A DNA stretch of 64,000 nt from Pantoea deleyi (lineage in GTDB: Bacteria > Pseudomonadota > Gammaproteobacteria > Enterobacterales > Enterobacteriaceae): the NCBI RefSeq assembly GCF_022647325.1, contig NZ_CP071405.1, forward strand, positions 3,658,001 through 3,722,000. Direction: 5' to 3'. This document shows positions 26,466 to 34,325 of this stretch, one piece after another (position 1 is the first letter of the stretch; each line of letters opens with the position of its first letter). The notes beneath the pieces are model-generated. The model did not search any database, was not told the origin of the DNA, and saw only the letters and a program-made list of their open reading frames with translations. The position numbers were made by a program, and so were the translations under genes.

Positions 26466-27356
26466 CGGATTCAGCGCCGCAACCAGGGCATCGCAGAGCA
26501 GCGTGACCGGCGATGCCAGTTCACAGGCATCGTGCAGCAACAGATAGCTCTGCAGCCGGTCCATCTGCCACTCCGGCAGCAGTTGCTGGATCTCGCCGCG
26601 CGCGACCGCCTCCTGCGCCATGTATGACGGCAGATAGGCGATGCCGCTGCCCGCCAGCGCCGCATTCAGCAGCGCCATGCTGTTGTTAGCGCGAAACCGG
26701 CTGCGCACATCCAGCGCCAGCCGCTGCTTATCGCGGCGAAACGGCAACGCCGCGGTGTGCGCCGGGCCATGAAACAGCAGCAGGTCGTGGCGCGGCAGCA
26801 TCTCCGGATGCGTGATGGCGGGACGCTGCGACAGATAAGCGGGCGCGGCATAGAGCCCCCACTCGATCTCACTCAGCACCCGGAAATGGCCCTGCTGCGG
26901 CGATCGGGATCGGATCACAATCGCCAGATCGGTCTGATCGTCGAGCCGATCGTGATTGCGATCGGTCAGATCGAGATCGACGTTGATATGCAGATGGCGG
27001 CGCAGAAAGCGATTCAGCACCGGAACCACGCACTGGCAGCCGAAGGTTACGGGTGCCTGCAGCCGGAGATGACCCGCAGGCTGCTGATGCAACTGCTGTA
27101 CAAAAGTTTCGGCGCGCTGAACTTCGGCCAGCATCCGTACACAGTAGGGATAGTACGCCTGACCCAGCTCGGTCAGCGCCAGCCGTCGGGTAGTGCGCTG
27201 CAGCAGCCGGATACCGAGCCGCAGCTCCAGTCGGGCTATCTCGCGGCTGACATGGGATTTGGACCAGCCCAGCGCGCGGGCCGCCTCACTGAAACTCTGT
27301 AATTCCACAACACGCGCAAAGACCAGCATGGCGGTTAAATTCGCGCCGTTTTCCAT
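26460..27356 (-). CDS. LysR-type transcriptional regulator
   Basis: A 298-residue LysR protein: helix-turn-helix FSEAARALGWSKSHVSREIARLELRLG at about residues 22-48, and the typical LLQRTTRRLALTELG wing, then an effector-binding domain (LDDQTDLAIVIRSRSPQQ). The start at 27356 follows AGGA. It is upstream of and co-oriented with the MdtG-like exporter gene, the probable target. Inducer unknown. Confidence 0.87.
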   Translation of the reverse strand: MENGANLTAMLVFARVVELQSFSEAARALGWSKSHVSREIARLELRLGIRLLQRTTRRLALTELGQAYYPYCVRMLAEVQRAETFVQQLHQQPAGHLRLQAPVTFGCQCVVPVLNRFLRRHLHINVDLDLTDRNHDRLDDQTDLAIVIRSRSPQQGHFRVLSEIEWGLYAAPAYLSQRPAITHPEMLPRHDLLLFHGPAHTAALPFRRDKQRLALDVRSRFRANNSMALLNAALAGSGIAYLPSYMAQEAVARGEIQQLLPEWQMDRLQSYLLLHDACELASPVTLLCDALVAALNPR

Positions 27357-27517
27357 GTTTCCTGACTCCGATCGGAAAGAGATGCTGGCAATACGCTAAC
27401 ACGTCCGGATGGTGGCACGGCGGCTGAAGGGTAAAAAAGGCGAGAGGCGGAGCAAGGCGCGGAGAAAGCGGGCCGACCTTCCCGTCTGCAGAGGGTGACG
27501 GGAAGGTCTGAGGGACC

Positions 27518-27886
27518 TCAACTGGCCATCGCCAGGGGGAACAGCAGCCGGTCAGGCTCAACCCGACGCTGACGGCGCAACTGGCCCGGCGTCATCATAA
27601 AGTAGTTTTTAAAGGTGCGGGTGTAGGCCTGCTGAGTGTCAAAGCCGTAGTTCATCGCCACCTGCAGTATCGCTTCGTTGCTGCTGAGCAGCGTCAGCGC
27701 GGACTCGGTCAGGCGGCGCTGACGGATATATTCTGCCAGTGAAAAGCCGGTATGCTGGCGAAACAGGCGTTGCAGATGCCAGCGCGAATAGCCTGAGCGG
27801 CGCGCCACCTCATCCAGATGCAGATCGTGTCCTAAGTTGTTCTCAATCCAGTCCAGCAGACTCCGAATAAACTCGCGCTGATTCAT
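27518..27886 (-). CDS. MarA/SoxS/RamA-type AraC-family regulator
   Basis: A 122-residue, DNA-binding-domain-only AraC protein, so activity should depend on its abundance and not on a ligand. Two helix-turn-helix units are clear: LDEVARRSGYSRWHLQRLFRQHTG and ILQVAMNYGFDTQQAYTRTFKNYF, both close to MarA and SoxS, with a MarA-like tail (DRLLFPL). The start follows GGGAGG. Such regulators activate efflux, porin-repression and redox genes. Whether it equals MarA, SoxS or RamA cannot be told; no marR, soxR or ramR is adjacent. Confidence 0.9.
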   Translation of the reverse strand: MNQREFIRSLLDWIENNLGHDLHLDEVARRSGYSRWHLQRLFRQHTGFSLAEYIRQRRLTESALTLLSSNEAILQVAMNYGFDTQQAYTRTFKNYFMMTPGQLRRQRRVEPDRLLFPLAMAS

Positions 27887-28259
27887 GGTTCCTCCCGTTG
27901 ATGCTGATGTGCAGTGGAACCACTCTACCCGCTAAAATTTATCCCTTAATTAGCAGAAAATTAGCGCAGAATTAGCAACGGCGGAAACGGGAGGCAGGCG
28001 GGGAACGGATGGCAGGCGGGAGAGGCGGACAGAGACAGATGAAAATAAAGAGTATTCGCGCGTGGAGAGCGGTTTTTTTTATTTCCGGGGCGAAGGGCAC
28101 CTGCGGATGTTATGTTTAAGAAAAATATTGCATAACAGCTTGCTGCTATCACCCCTATTAACATTACTGTCTTATCTTCCGGGTGATATTTATTATCGGT
28201 TTAGCGTCGTTGCAAACGCACAGGAAGGGGCCAGTGGCCCCGGACGCAATGAATATTGT
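27887..28259. other. Intergenic region, no gene seen
   Basis: About 370 bp separate the MarA-like gene and the end of the candidate immunity gene. It contains a T8 run at 28071-28078, AT-rich sequence near 28110-28200 and the hairpin at 28227-28241. Short plus-strand frames have no ribosome site or recognisable product. Confidence 0.5.
28227..28241 (-). terminator. Possible terminator of the microcin/immunity operon
   Basis: GGGGCC and GGCCCC form a 6-bp stem with a 3-base loop, 18 bp beyond the immunity-gene stop. The minus strand continues TTCCTG, so the T-tract is poor. Confidence 0.4.
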
Positions 28260-28478
28260 TTAAACTTCCTTGCAGCTTTTCGGTTTTTTACAAAGCTTTG
28301 AGGATAAAAAAATAGCGATTTTGACAAACGCCGCCAGCGTTGCGATTGTCACCACCATTTTTGATATGTTGACCGGCATCGCATACCAGTTCTCATAGGA
28401 AACACCGGCACCATTTAAAAACGCTGCGCCGACTAATGTGCTGATAAGAATTAATATCGCTCTGACTATTTTTTGCAT
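28260..28478 (-). CDS. Small two-helix membrane protein, candidate microcin immunity protein
   Basis: A 72-residue basic protein with two hydrophobic segments, at about residues 4-21 and 39-59, and a Cys/Lys-rich tail (KLCKKPKSCKEV). I place the start at 28478, five bases after GAGG; an upstream frame overlaps the microcin gene and has no ribosome site. It starts 35 bp after the microcin stop, on the same strand. Small membrane proteins in this position act as self-immunity factors in class II microcin loci. I do not recognise a named immunity family, so the role rests on context and topology. Confidence 0.6.
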   Translation of the reverse strand: MQKIVRAILILISTLVGAAFLNGAGVSYENWYAMPVNISKMVVTIATLAAFVKIAIFLSSKLCKKPKSCKEV

Positions 28479-28513
28479 AAGGACCTCAGCGCGGGTGACC
28501 GGCATGGCCTGCT

Positions 28514-28855
28514 TTACCAGGTACACTGACCACCAAAATTGTTTCCGGCATGACTGTTTCCCGAATTATTAAAACATGAACCAATACCGCCCCCAATGGC
28601 GCCTGCTACCGCTGCGCCAGGGCCGCCGAACGAACCGCCAACCATCCCGCCCAGGATTCCGTTGAGGCAGCCCGCAATCTCAGGGTGAGCCGCGACCACC
28701 TGAATGACGCCATTACTGGGTCCAAAAGGGTTACCGGAACGACCTGAATGATGACCGTGCTGACTGACATGAGAAGAGGCACCAGCATAGGCGGGATCAT
28801 AGGCACCGCTGGCACCCGGTACTAAAATTAACTGACGCTGACTTAATAATTTCAT
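28514..28855 (-). CDS. Candidate class II microcin precursor with double-glycine leader
   Basis: A 113-residue protein. The first 15 residues, MKLLSQRQLILVPGA, fit the leader pattern of known class II microcins: basic residue 2, Leu 4, Leu 9, Val 12, and GA at 14-15, the usual cleavage site of peptidase-containing ABC exporters. The predicted 98-residue mature part is His/Ser/Gly-rich first (HGHHSGRSG), then strongly Gly/Ala-rich (residues 66-93, GxxxG-type spacing), with three cysteines (63, 94, 111) and a C-terminal Trp. GAGGG precedes the ATG, and a good promoter lies about 60 bp upstream. No exporter gene is in the window. Confidence 0.72.
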   Translation of the reverse strand: MKLLSQRQLILVPGASGAYDPAYAGASSHVSQHGHHSGRSGNPFGPSNGVIQVVAAHPEIAGCLNGILGGMVGGSFGGPGAAVAGAIGGGIGSCFNNSGNSHAGNNFGGQCTW

Positions 28856-28911
28856 CTGTAAATTCCCTCTATTGAATCCTTTTACTATCAGTACACCCAG
28901 TGATGAGTTCG

Positions 28912-28940
28912 TTTATATCAATCCGACCGCCTCTTTTCAA
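28912..28940 (-). promoter_or_regulatory. Sigma-70 promoter of the microcin gene
   Basis: On the minus strand TTGAAA (28940-28935) and TATAAA (28917-28912) each match five of six consensus bases and are 17 bp apart. Transcription would start near 28905, giving a leader of about 50 nt before the ATG. Confidence 0.7.
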
Positions 28941-29236
28941 AAAGATATATCGCCATTAAAATTTAGAGAAAAGTGATGAATATCAGTCAGATTGACGAAA
29001 AAGAGCGTCCTTTACGTACTTCTCTTCTCTCTTTCGCATTTCGGTAACGTTTGGCATTGACGTAATTATGTGACGCAATGCACACTTTTTCTGCAGAGTT
29101 AATTTTTATTAATTACTTTTAACATCTCCCCGCATCCGATTAAATCAGCCTGTTCCGGGGACCCTATCAGGTTAAAGGTTCCTCTGGTGCTGATAACGCA
29201 GATAAAGATGGGTAACATTAATGCAGAATCAGCGCC
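28941..29236. other. AT-rich intergenic region upstream of the microcin locus
   Basis: No convincing gene. A minus-strand frame at 29099-29215 and a plus-strand frame from 29237 face each other, but neither has a ribosome site. The base composition is AT-richer than the chromosomal average, as in the microcin genes. Confidence 0.4.
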
Positions 29237-29476
29237 GTGTTTGCTTCGGCTCTTAACCATCAAAATCTTTATCAGCCCGCCAGTGGTCTGCCCCTCATTA
29301 AATGTGGAAAATGTGGGAAGAGTGCAGATAAATCGCGGCACCGTAAAGCTAACGGCGGCGATCTGCCAGAACCGTTTCGGCTCAAGCCGGGCGGCAAATC
29401 TGCACGGTCTCCGTCAGTGCCTGCGGTCAGCAAATGCAGCCAGTGTCGCGGCAGCGCAGAGGAAAACGGCGGATAA
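29237..29476 (+). CDS. Possible small zinc-ribbon protein
   Basis: A 79-residue frame with two CxxC pairs, CGKCGK near residue 23 and CSQC near residue 66, which could coordinate one zinc ion. Between them it is basic and glycine-rich. The only start is GTG 29237, with no clear ribosome site, and the pairs are more widely spaced than in a normal zinc ribbon. Codon use is compatible with this genome. It ends 57 bp before the response regulator gene. It could be real, or a chance frame. Confidence 0.28.
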   Translation: MFASALNHQNLYQPASGLPLIKCGKCGKSADKSRHRKANGGDLPEPFRLKPGGKSARSPSVPAVSKCSQCRGSAEENGG

Positions 29477-29533
29477 TTCTGACCTAACAATTGATGAGTA
29501 CACTCTCTTCCATCTTTGCAGAGGAGATCAGCC

Positions 29534-30193
29534 ATGCGCGTATTACTGGTTGAAGATGATGAAATGATCGGCGCAAACCTTCAGCAGGCGCTGGAGGGCG
29601 CGGGCTGGTCGGTGGACTGGGTGCGCGATGGCGTCTATGCCCAGAATGCGTGGAGCGAAGGCGGCTACAGCTGTGTGCTGCTGGATCTGGGCTTACCCCG
29701 CGATGATGGTTTGCAGGTGCTGCGCCGGGCGCGCGGGCGCGGCGATGCCACGCCGGTGCTGATCCTGACCGCACGCGACACGGTGGCGCAGCGGATACAG
29801 GGGCTCGACAGCGGCGCTGACGACTACCTGCTCAAACCCTTCGATTTACAGGAAGTAATGGCCCGGATGCGCGCCATCACCCGACGCAGCCACGGCGCAG
29901 CGGACTCGGTGCTGGGCAGCGGCGATGTCCAGCTCGATATGATGACCCGCGAAGTGCTCTACAAAGGCCAGCGCGAACAGCTTACCGCACGGGAATATGC
30001 CCTGCTCTACGCGCTGCTGGAACGGCCGGGCGCGATTCTGTCGCGAGAGCAGCTGGAAAACCGCATCTACGGCTGGGGTGATGAGGTCAGCAGCAACGCC
30101 GTGGATGTGCTGATCCACGGCATGCGGCGCAAGCTCGATAACGATGTGATCCGCAATGTGCGCGGACTGGGCTGGCGGGTGCCGGCAATATGA
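29534..30193 (+). CDS. OmpR-family response regulator (QseB/TctD-like)
   Basis: A 219-residue two-component regulator. The receiver domain has acidic residues E7-D8-D9, phospho-acceptor D51 (LLDLGLP), T79 (ILTARD) and K101 (LLKPF); a winged-helix effector domain follows (LTAREYALLYALLERPG, IHGMRRKLDND, RGLGWRVP). The ATG at 29534 follows GAGGAGA. Its stop overlaps the kinase start in ATGA, so the pair is coupled. Target genes are not evident; tsx follows the kinase but has its own promoter region. Confidence 0.92.
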   Translation: MRVLLVEDDEMIGANLQQALEGAGWSVDWVRDGVYAQNAWSEGGYSCVLLDLGLPRDDGLQVLRRARGRGDATPVLILTARDTVAQRIQGLDSGADDYLLKPFDLQEVMARMRAITRRSHGAADSVLGSGDVQLDMMTREVLYKGQREQLTAREYALLYALLERPGAILSREQLENRIYGWGDEVSSNAVDVLIHGMRRKLDNDVIRNVRGLGWRVPAI

Positions 30194-31545
30194 AACCCTT
30201 CGCGTTTATGCGCTCACTGCGCAACAAATTACTCTCTACGCTGCTGATAATTCATCTGCTGATGATCGGCGGCGTGACCTGGTATTTCTTCAGCTGCTAC
30301 GGCGATATGGTTGGCACCATGAAGGATGATCAGCTGGCGAAAATCGCCGATGCCTGGTCCACCAATAAACAGATGCCCGCCCTGATGCCGATGCTTATCG
30401 CGCCCGATAAGGCGAAAAGCGCCTTCGTGGTGCAGCTGTGGGACGAAAAAGGCCAGCTGCGGGCCAGCTCCTGGCCGGAACTGGCGGCGCCGCTGCAGAA
30501 TCAGCGCGGCTATCGTGATGTCTATGTGGGCCACTGCGGCGACTGCGAGTGGCGTATCTACACCCGGCCGGGCATGCCAGGCAGTGAGATCAGGACCATA
30601 CAGGTCATGCACAACCTCAGCTACATGAAGGCCTCAATGGTCAAGCGCGCGCTGTCGGCGATCGTGCCGATGATCCTGATGATGCCGCTTTCGCTGCTGG
30701 TGATCTGGCTGGTGGTCCGGAAGATCACGCGGGATCTGCAGGTGGCGTCGCGGCAGATCGCGGCGCAGGAGACCCATCATCCGCATATCGTCTCACCGGA
30801 AGGCTTACCGGATGAGATCCTGCCGCTGGTGGCAGCCTATAACTCGCTGCTGAGCAAGCTGCGCGACGCCTGGTCGTCCCAGCGCCAGTTCCTGGAGGAT
30901 GCCGCCCATGAGCTGCGCACACCGGTGACCGCCGTGACGCTGCAGCTGGAAAACCTGCGCCAGCATATTCAGCCCGGTGAAGCGAGCCGGCAGTTCAGCC
31001 AGCTGGAAGCTGGCGTGACGCGCACCCGTCATCTGGTTACGCAGCTGCTTAACGTCTCCCGTCAGGATGACCAGAGCGTGGTCGCCAGCGTGGAACATAT
31101 CGAACTGGAAGATCTGCTGAAGGAGAGCATTGAGCAGCTGATGGTGGTGGCGGATAAACGCGGCATTGATATCGGCTTTAACGGCTCCACGCAGTACCGC
31201 CTGCAGGCCAGCCGCTCCGAACTGCGCAGCCTGTTCGACAACCTGATCGGTAACGCCATGCTGCACACCCCGGAAGGCAGCCTGGTGGATGTTCTGCTGC
31301 ATCGGGTCGCGGGCAGAACGGTGGTCGATATCGTCGATAACGGCACGGGGATGCCGGACGCTTTCATCGATCGCGCATTCGATCGTTTTACCCGTTCGCC
31401 TGACGTCAAAGCGCAGGGCAGCGGGCTGGGATTATCGATCGTGCGCAACGTCGCGCAGAAGTATCAGATGCAGGTCGCCCTTTCCAACTGCCTGTCGCCA
31501 CAGGGTACCGTTTGTGGATTGCAGGTTCGTGTCACCCTTCCCTGA
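30190..31545 (+). CDS. Sensor histidine kinase (QseC/TctE-like)
   Basis: A 451-residue membrane kinase: helix 1 at about residues 13-35, a periplasmic sensor of about 115 residues, helix 2 at about 155-176, HAMP linker, dimerisation domain with phospho-acceptor H240 (AAHELRTP), and a catalytic domain with N-box (LFDNLIGNAMLHTP), G1 (DIVDNGTGMP) and G2 (GSGLGLSIV) motifs. The sensor domain contains a HCGDC motif (C116, C119), unusual for this family and suggestive of metal or redox sensing. Partner of the overlapping response regulator. Confidence 0.91.
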   Translation: MKPFAFMRSLRNKLLSTLLIIHLLMIGGVTWYFFSCYGDMVGTMKDDQLAKIADAWSTNKQMPALMPMLIAPDKAKSAFVVQLWDEKGQLRASSWPELAAPLQNQRGYRDVYVGHCGDCEWRIYTRPGMPGSEIRTIQVMHNLSYMKASMVKRALSAIVPMILMMPLSLLVIWLVVRKITRDLQVASRQIAAQETHHPHIVSPEGLPDEILPLVAAYNSLLSKLRDAWSSQRQFLEDAAHELRTPVTAVTLQLENLRQHIQPGEASRQFSQLEAGVTRTRHLVTQLLNVSRQDDQSVVASVEHIELEDLLKESIEQLMVVADKRGIDIGFNGSTQYRLQASRSELRSLFDNLIGNAMLHTPEGSLVDVLLHRVAGRTVVDIVDNGTGMPDAFIDRAFDRFTRSPDVKAQGSGLGLSIVRNVAQKYQMQVALSNCLSPQGTVCGLQVRVTLP

Positions 31546-31614
31546 TCCCGCCCGTTTGATCACGAACCAGACAACGTAAACGGTTGCCTGGTTCCGTTCG
31601 ATCCTGGTCATTAT

Positions 31615-31630
31615 TGTGAAGCACATCACA
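31615..31630 (+). promoter_or_regulatory. Consensus CRP site upstream of tsx
   Basis: TGTGA-AGCACA-TCACA matches both half-sites of the CRP consensus perfectly. A TTGACA at 31659-31664 and TATTTT near 31680 suggest a promoter with the CRP centre about 70 bp upstream of the start, a class I position. E. coli tsx is activated by CRP and repressed by CytR, which agrees. Confidence 0.8.
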
Positions 31631-31820
31631 ATTTAGCTGAATTGTAATGCAACACTTTTTGACAAACGTGAGCAAAATCTATTTTCTATCGAACTGTTAC
31701 AGGCACGCTACGCGGGCTGAAAACGGCTGTTTTTGCTGAACCTCTTATTCCCCTCCAGGGGACCGATATCTCTCTGACTGCCTCTGCTGGGCGGCGGTCA
31801 AAAGCATGTGGCTGATGATA

Positions 31821-32687
31821 ATGAAATTTAAAACGTTGATAGCAGGTGCCGCGCTGGCATGTTCACTGACCGGTGCTGCGCAGGCCGCTGAAAGCGATCC
31901 GCAGTATGTTTCAGACTGGTGGCATCAGAGCGTTAACGTGGTAGGCAGTTACCACACCCGCTTCGGACCGCAGTTCAATAACGACGTTTATCTGGAATAT
32001 GAAGCGTTTGCGAAGAAAGAGTGGTTCGATTTTTACGGCTACCTCGACGTGCCTAACTTCTTTGGCGTGGGCAACAGCAACGCCAACGGCGTGTTCGACC
32101 ACGGTTCACCGATGTTCATGGAAATCGAACCGCGCTTCTCTATCGATAAGCTGACCGGCACCAGCCTGGCCTTTGGCCCGTTCAAAGAGTGGTACTTCGC
32201 GAACAACTACATCTACGACATGGGCCGCAACAGCGATAATCGGCAGAATACCTGGTACATGGGCCTGGGCACCGATATTGATACGCACAGCGATGTTGGC
32301 CTGTCGCTGAACGTTTACGCTAAATACCAGTGGGAAAACTACGGTGCGGCGAACGAAAACAGCTGGGATGGCTATCGCTTCAAGGTGAAATACTTCGTGC
32401 CAATCACCACGCTGTGGGGCGGTAACCTGGGCTATGTCGGCTTCACCAACTTCGACTGGGGTTCCGATCTCCGCGATAAAGCAGGCCCATCACGCACCAG
32501 CAACTCCATCGCCTCCAGCCACATTCTGTCACTGGGTTACGATCACTGGCATATCTCTGCGGTGGCACGTTATTTCCACAACGGCGGCCAGTGGGCAGAT
32601 GGTCAGGAGCTGAACTTCGGCAGAGGGCCATTTGAAGTGAAATCAACCGGCTGGGGTTACTACCTGGTGGCGGGTTACAACTTCTGA
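31821..32687 (+). CDS. tsx: Nucleoside-specific outer membrane channel Tsx
   Basis: A 288-residue 12-stranded beta-barrel that lets nucleosides and deoxynucleosides cross the outer membrane, and is a phage and colicin receptor in E. coli. It has a signal peptide ending AQA, and long stretches match E. coli Tsx from memory: [50 protein letters not shown] and the C-terminal GYNF. The start is ATG 31821; two upstream in-frame ATGs (31806, 31815) would lengthen the signal peptide. The CRP site upstream supports the identity. Confidence 0.96.
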   Translation: MKFKTLIAGAALACSLTGAAQAAESDPQYVSDWWHQSVNVVGSYHTRFGPQFNNDVYLEYEAFAKKEWFDFYGYLDVPNFFGVGNSNANGVFDHGSPMFMEIEPRFSIDKLTGTSLAFGPFKEWYFANNYIYDMGRNSDNRQNTWYMGLGTDIDTHSDVGLSLNVYAKYQWENYGAANENSWDGYRFKVKYFVPITTLWGGNLGYVGFTNFDWGSDLRDKAGPSRTSNSIASSHILSLGYDHWHISAVARYFHNGGQWADGQELNFGRGPFEVKSTGWGYYLVAGYNF

Positions 32688-32720
32688 TGAGGGCGGGCGG
32701 CGCAGCGTGCCGTCCGATAT

Positions 32721-32770
32721 ACCGGCACGCTGGCCGGGAATTGAGCTTCCCGGTCAGCGTGCCGGTTTTC
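32721..32770 (+). terminator. Long hairpin terminator of tsx
   Basis: A 20-bp stem (32721-32740 with 32747-32766) with a single G-T wobble and a TTGAGC loop, followed by TTTC. It lies in the gap between the convergent tsx and VOC genes. Confidence 0.88.
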
Positions 32771-32804
32771 AGGCCTTGCCGTTAGCGCGACCCGTTCACG
32801 GCAA

Positions 32805-33242
32805 TCAGTCCTGCGACTTCTCGACGTTGATACGCCATGGAATGTTGAACTTGTCGATAAACATGGCGAAGCCGTCTGACCAGAAGGTCTCCTGCCACGG
32901 CGTCGTTACTTTGCCGCCTGCTGACAGTTTTTCAAACCAGGCTTTACCCTCTTCGACATCATCGGTGGAAAGGCTGACCGCATAACCGGCATGCTCAGAC
33001 GCGGGTGGCTTCGCGGTGTCGCCATCGCTCAGCATCAGCTCACCATCACCAATGCGCAGCTGCGCATGCATGATCTTTTCTGGCGGCTGTGGCGCGGCAG
33101 ACTGGTCACCGACCTGCTCACCCTGGTCCGGCATATCTCCGAACGTCATTTTGCCGAGCAGCTCACCCCCGGTTGCCTGCAGGTAAAAGTCGATAGCCTC
33201 TTCGCAACGGCCATAGAGAAACAGATAAGGACTGACTTGCAT
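32805..33242 (-). CDS. VOC-family protein (PhnB/YjdN-like)
   Basis: A 145-residue protein with the paired beta-alpha-beta-beta-beta modules of the glyoxalase/vicinal-oxygen-chelate fold. QVSPYLFLYGRCEEAIDFY and MHAQLRIGDGELMLSDG are typical of the PhnB/YjdN subgroup, as is the final WSDGFAMFIDKFNIPWRIN. The start at 33242 has GAGG five bases upstream; GTG 33248 has none. These proteins have no established reaction. Single-gene unit between tsx and abgR. Confidence 0.88.
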   Translation of the reverse strand: MQVSPYLFLYGRCEEAIDFYLQATGGELLGKMTFGDMPDQGEQVGDQSAAPQPPEKIMHAQLRIGDGELMLSDGDTAKPPASEHAGYAVSLSTDDVEEGKAWFEKLSAGGKVTTPWQETFWSDGFAMFIDKFNIPWRINVEKSQD

Positions 33243-33314
33243 CTTCACCTCTATTTATCGGTTGGATTTTTACAGTACCTTAAGAGTGTAGACGATCGCC
33301 TTTACGCACTGATT

Positions 33315-34211
33315 TCACTGACAATACCGGCGGAAGAGTTGCGCCATGTAACTGCTCATCGGGGTCAGCGTCGTGTCTTTCCGCTGAATCAGATAGAAGG
33401 TCGCTTTCGGCAGGGGATCGTCGAGCGTCAGCGCCACCAGTGACTGGCCCAGAATCGGATCGTCAATGACGTCAACTGAGAGGATGCTGACGAAATCGCT
33501 CTGCGCGACCAGGCTGGTGCAGGCCATAAACGTTTCACAGGTCACCACGATTTTGGGTGCCATGCCGCGCTCACCAAAGAGATCGTGCAGCAGGCGATAA
33601 TAACTGCCTTTCGGCGTGGGCATCGTCCAGTCCGCCTGCTGTAACGCCGCCAGCGAGCGGGCCTTTTCCAGCGGATGGCCCTTACGGACCACCACTCTGT
33701 ATTCGCGTTCCATGACCCGCTCATACATCAGCTCCTGATCGAGATGGCTCTGGTCGTAGGTATTGATCGTGAAATCAAGCGCGCCCTGACGCAGTTCATG
33801 CACCATCGACACCAGCTGGCCTTCGACGATGCGCACCTTCACCAGCGGATATTCACGATGAAACTGATTTATCACCTGCGGCATGATGGTGCGCGCCACG
33901 CTGCCGCCAACGCCGATGTTCACCTGACCGCCACCCAGCCCCAGCCGCTGCTGGATATCCTCTTCCGCGACCCGCAGCTCTGCCAGCACCAGGCTGGCAT
34001 GACGAAAAAAGTTATCACCGATATCGGTTAACACGACGCCCTGCTGACGGCGGTTAAACAGCTTCGCCCCCAGCTCACGCTCCAGCTCCTGAATCGCTTT
34101 GGTTAACGCCGGCTGCGACAGCCCGGAAAGACGGCTCGCGGCCCGGATACTGCCCTGTCGCGCCACGTCAACGAAGGCGCGCAACTGATGAAGTTTGATG
34201 TTGGCCGGCAT
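33315..34211 (-). CDS. abgR: LysR-type regulator AbgR
   Basis: A 298-residue LysR regulator, divergent from abgABT as in E. coli. It has the characteristic KLHQLRAFVDVARQGSIRAA N-terminus, helix-turn-helix SRLSGLSQPALTKAIQELER, and effector-domain segments shared with E. coli AbgR (RIVEGQLVSM, ELRQGALDFTINTY, WTMPTPKGSYY, PKATFYLIQR). It should activate or modulate the operon for p-aminobenzoyl-glutamate utilisation in response to that or a related ligand. Confidence 0.92.
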   Translation of the reverse strand: MPANIKLHQLRAFVDVARQGSIRAASRLSGLSQPALTKAIQELERELGAKLFNRRQQGVVLTDIGDNFFRHASLVLAELRVAEEDIQQRLGLGGGQVNIGVGGSVARTIMPQVINQFHREYPLVKVRIVEGQLVSMVHELRQGALDFTINTYDQSHLDQELMYERVMEREYRVVVRKGHPLEKARSLAALQQADWTMPTPKGSYYRLLHDLFGERGMAPKIVVTCETFMACTSLVAQSDFVSILSVDVIDDPILGQSLVALTLDDPLPKATFYLIQRKDTTLTPMSSYMAQLFRRYCQ

Positions 34212-34242
34212 AGTTTCTCGATAACCGTTGTTTATCAGTCAC

Positions 34243-34258
34243 AAGATATTCGCATCTT
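34243..34258. promoter_or_regulatory. Dyad in the abgR-abgA intergenic region
   Basis: AAGAT-ATTCGC-ATCTT is a perfect inverted repeat with the spacing of LysR-type binding boxes. It lies between the divergent start codons, about 30 bp from abgR and 68 bp from abgA. Confidence 0.45.
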
Positions 34259-34325
34259 ATGCCCGCCAGCACCATTGTGTAGATTCGACGCAGTGCATAA
34301 AAAATCAACAACGAGGAAAAAGCCG

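Noticed and set aside
28062..28301. Plus-strand frame of 79 codons opposite the end of the candidate immunity gene, with a hydrophobic stretch
   Set aside because: Starts with GTG without a ribosome site, overlaps the immunity gene antisense, and has no recognisable domain.
29099..29341. Minus-strand frame of 80 codons upstream of the microcin gene
   Set aside because: No ribosome site at any start, overlaps the opposite CxxC frame, and has no family resemblance. Its last 39 codons look somewhat protein-like, so a decayed gene cannot be ruled out.
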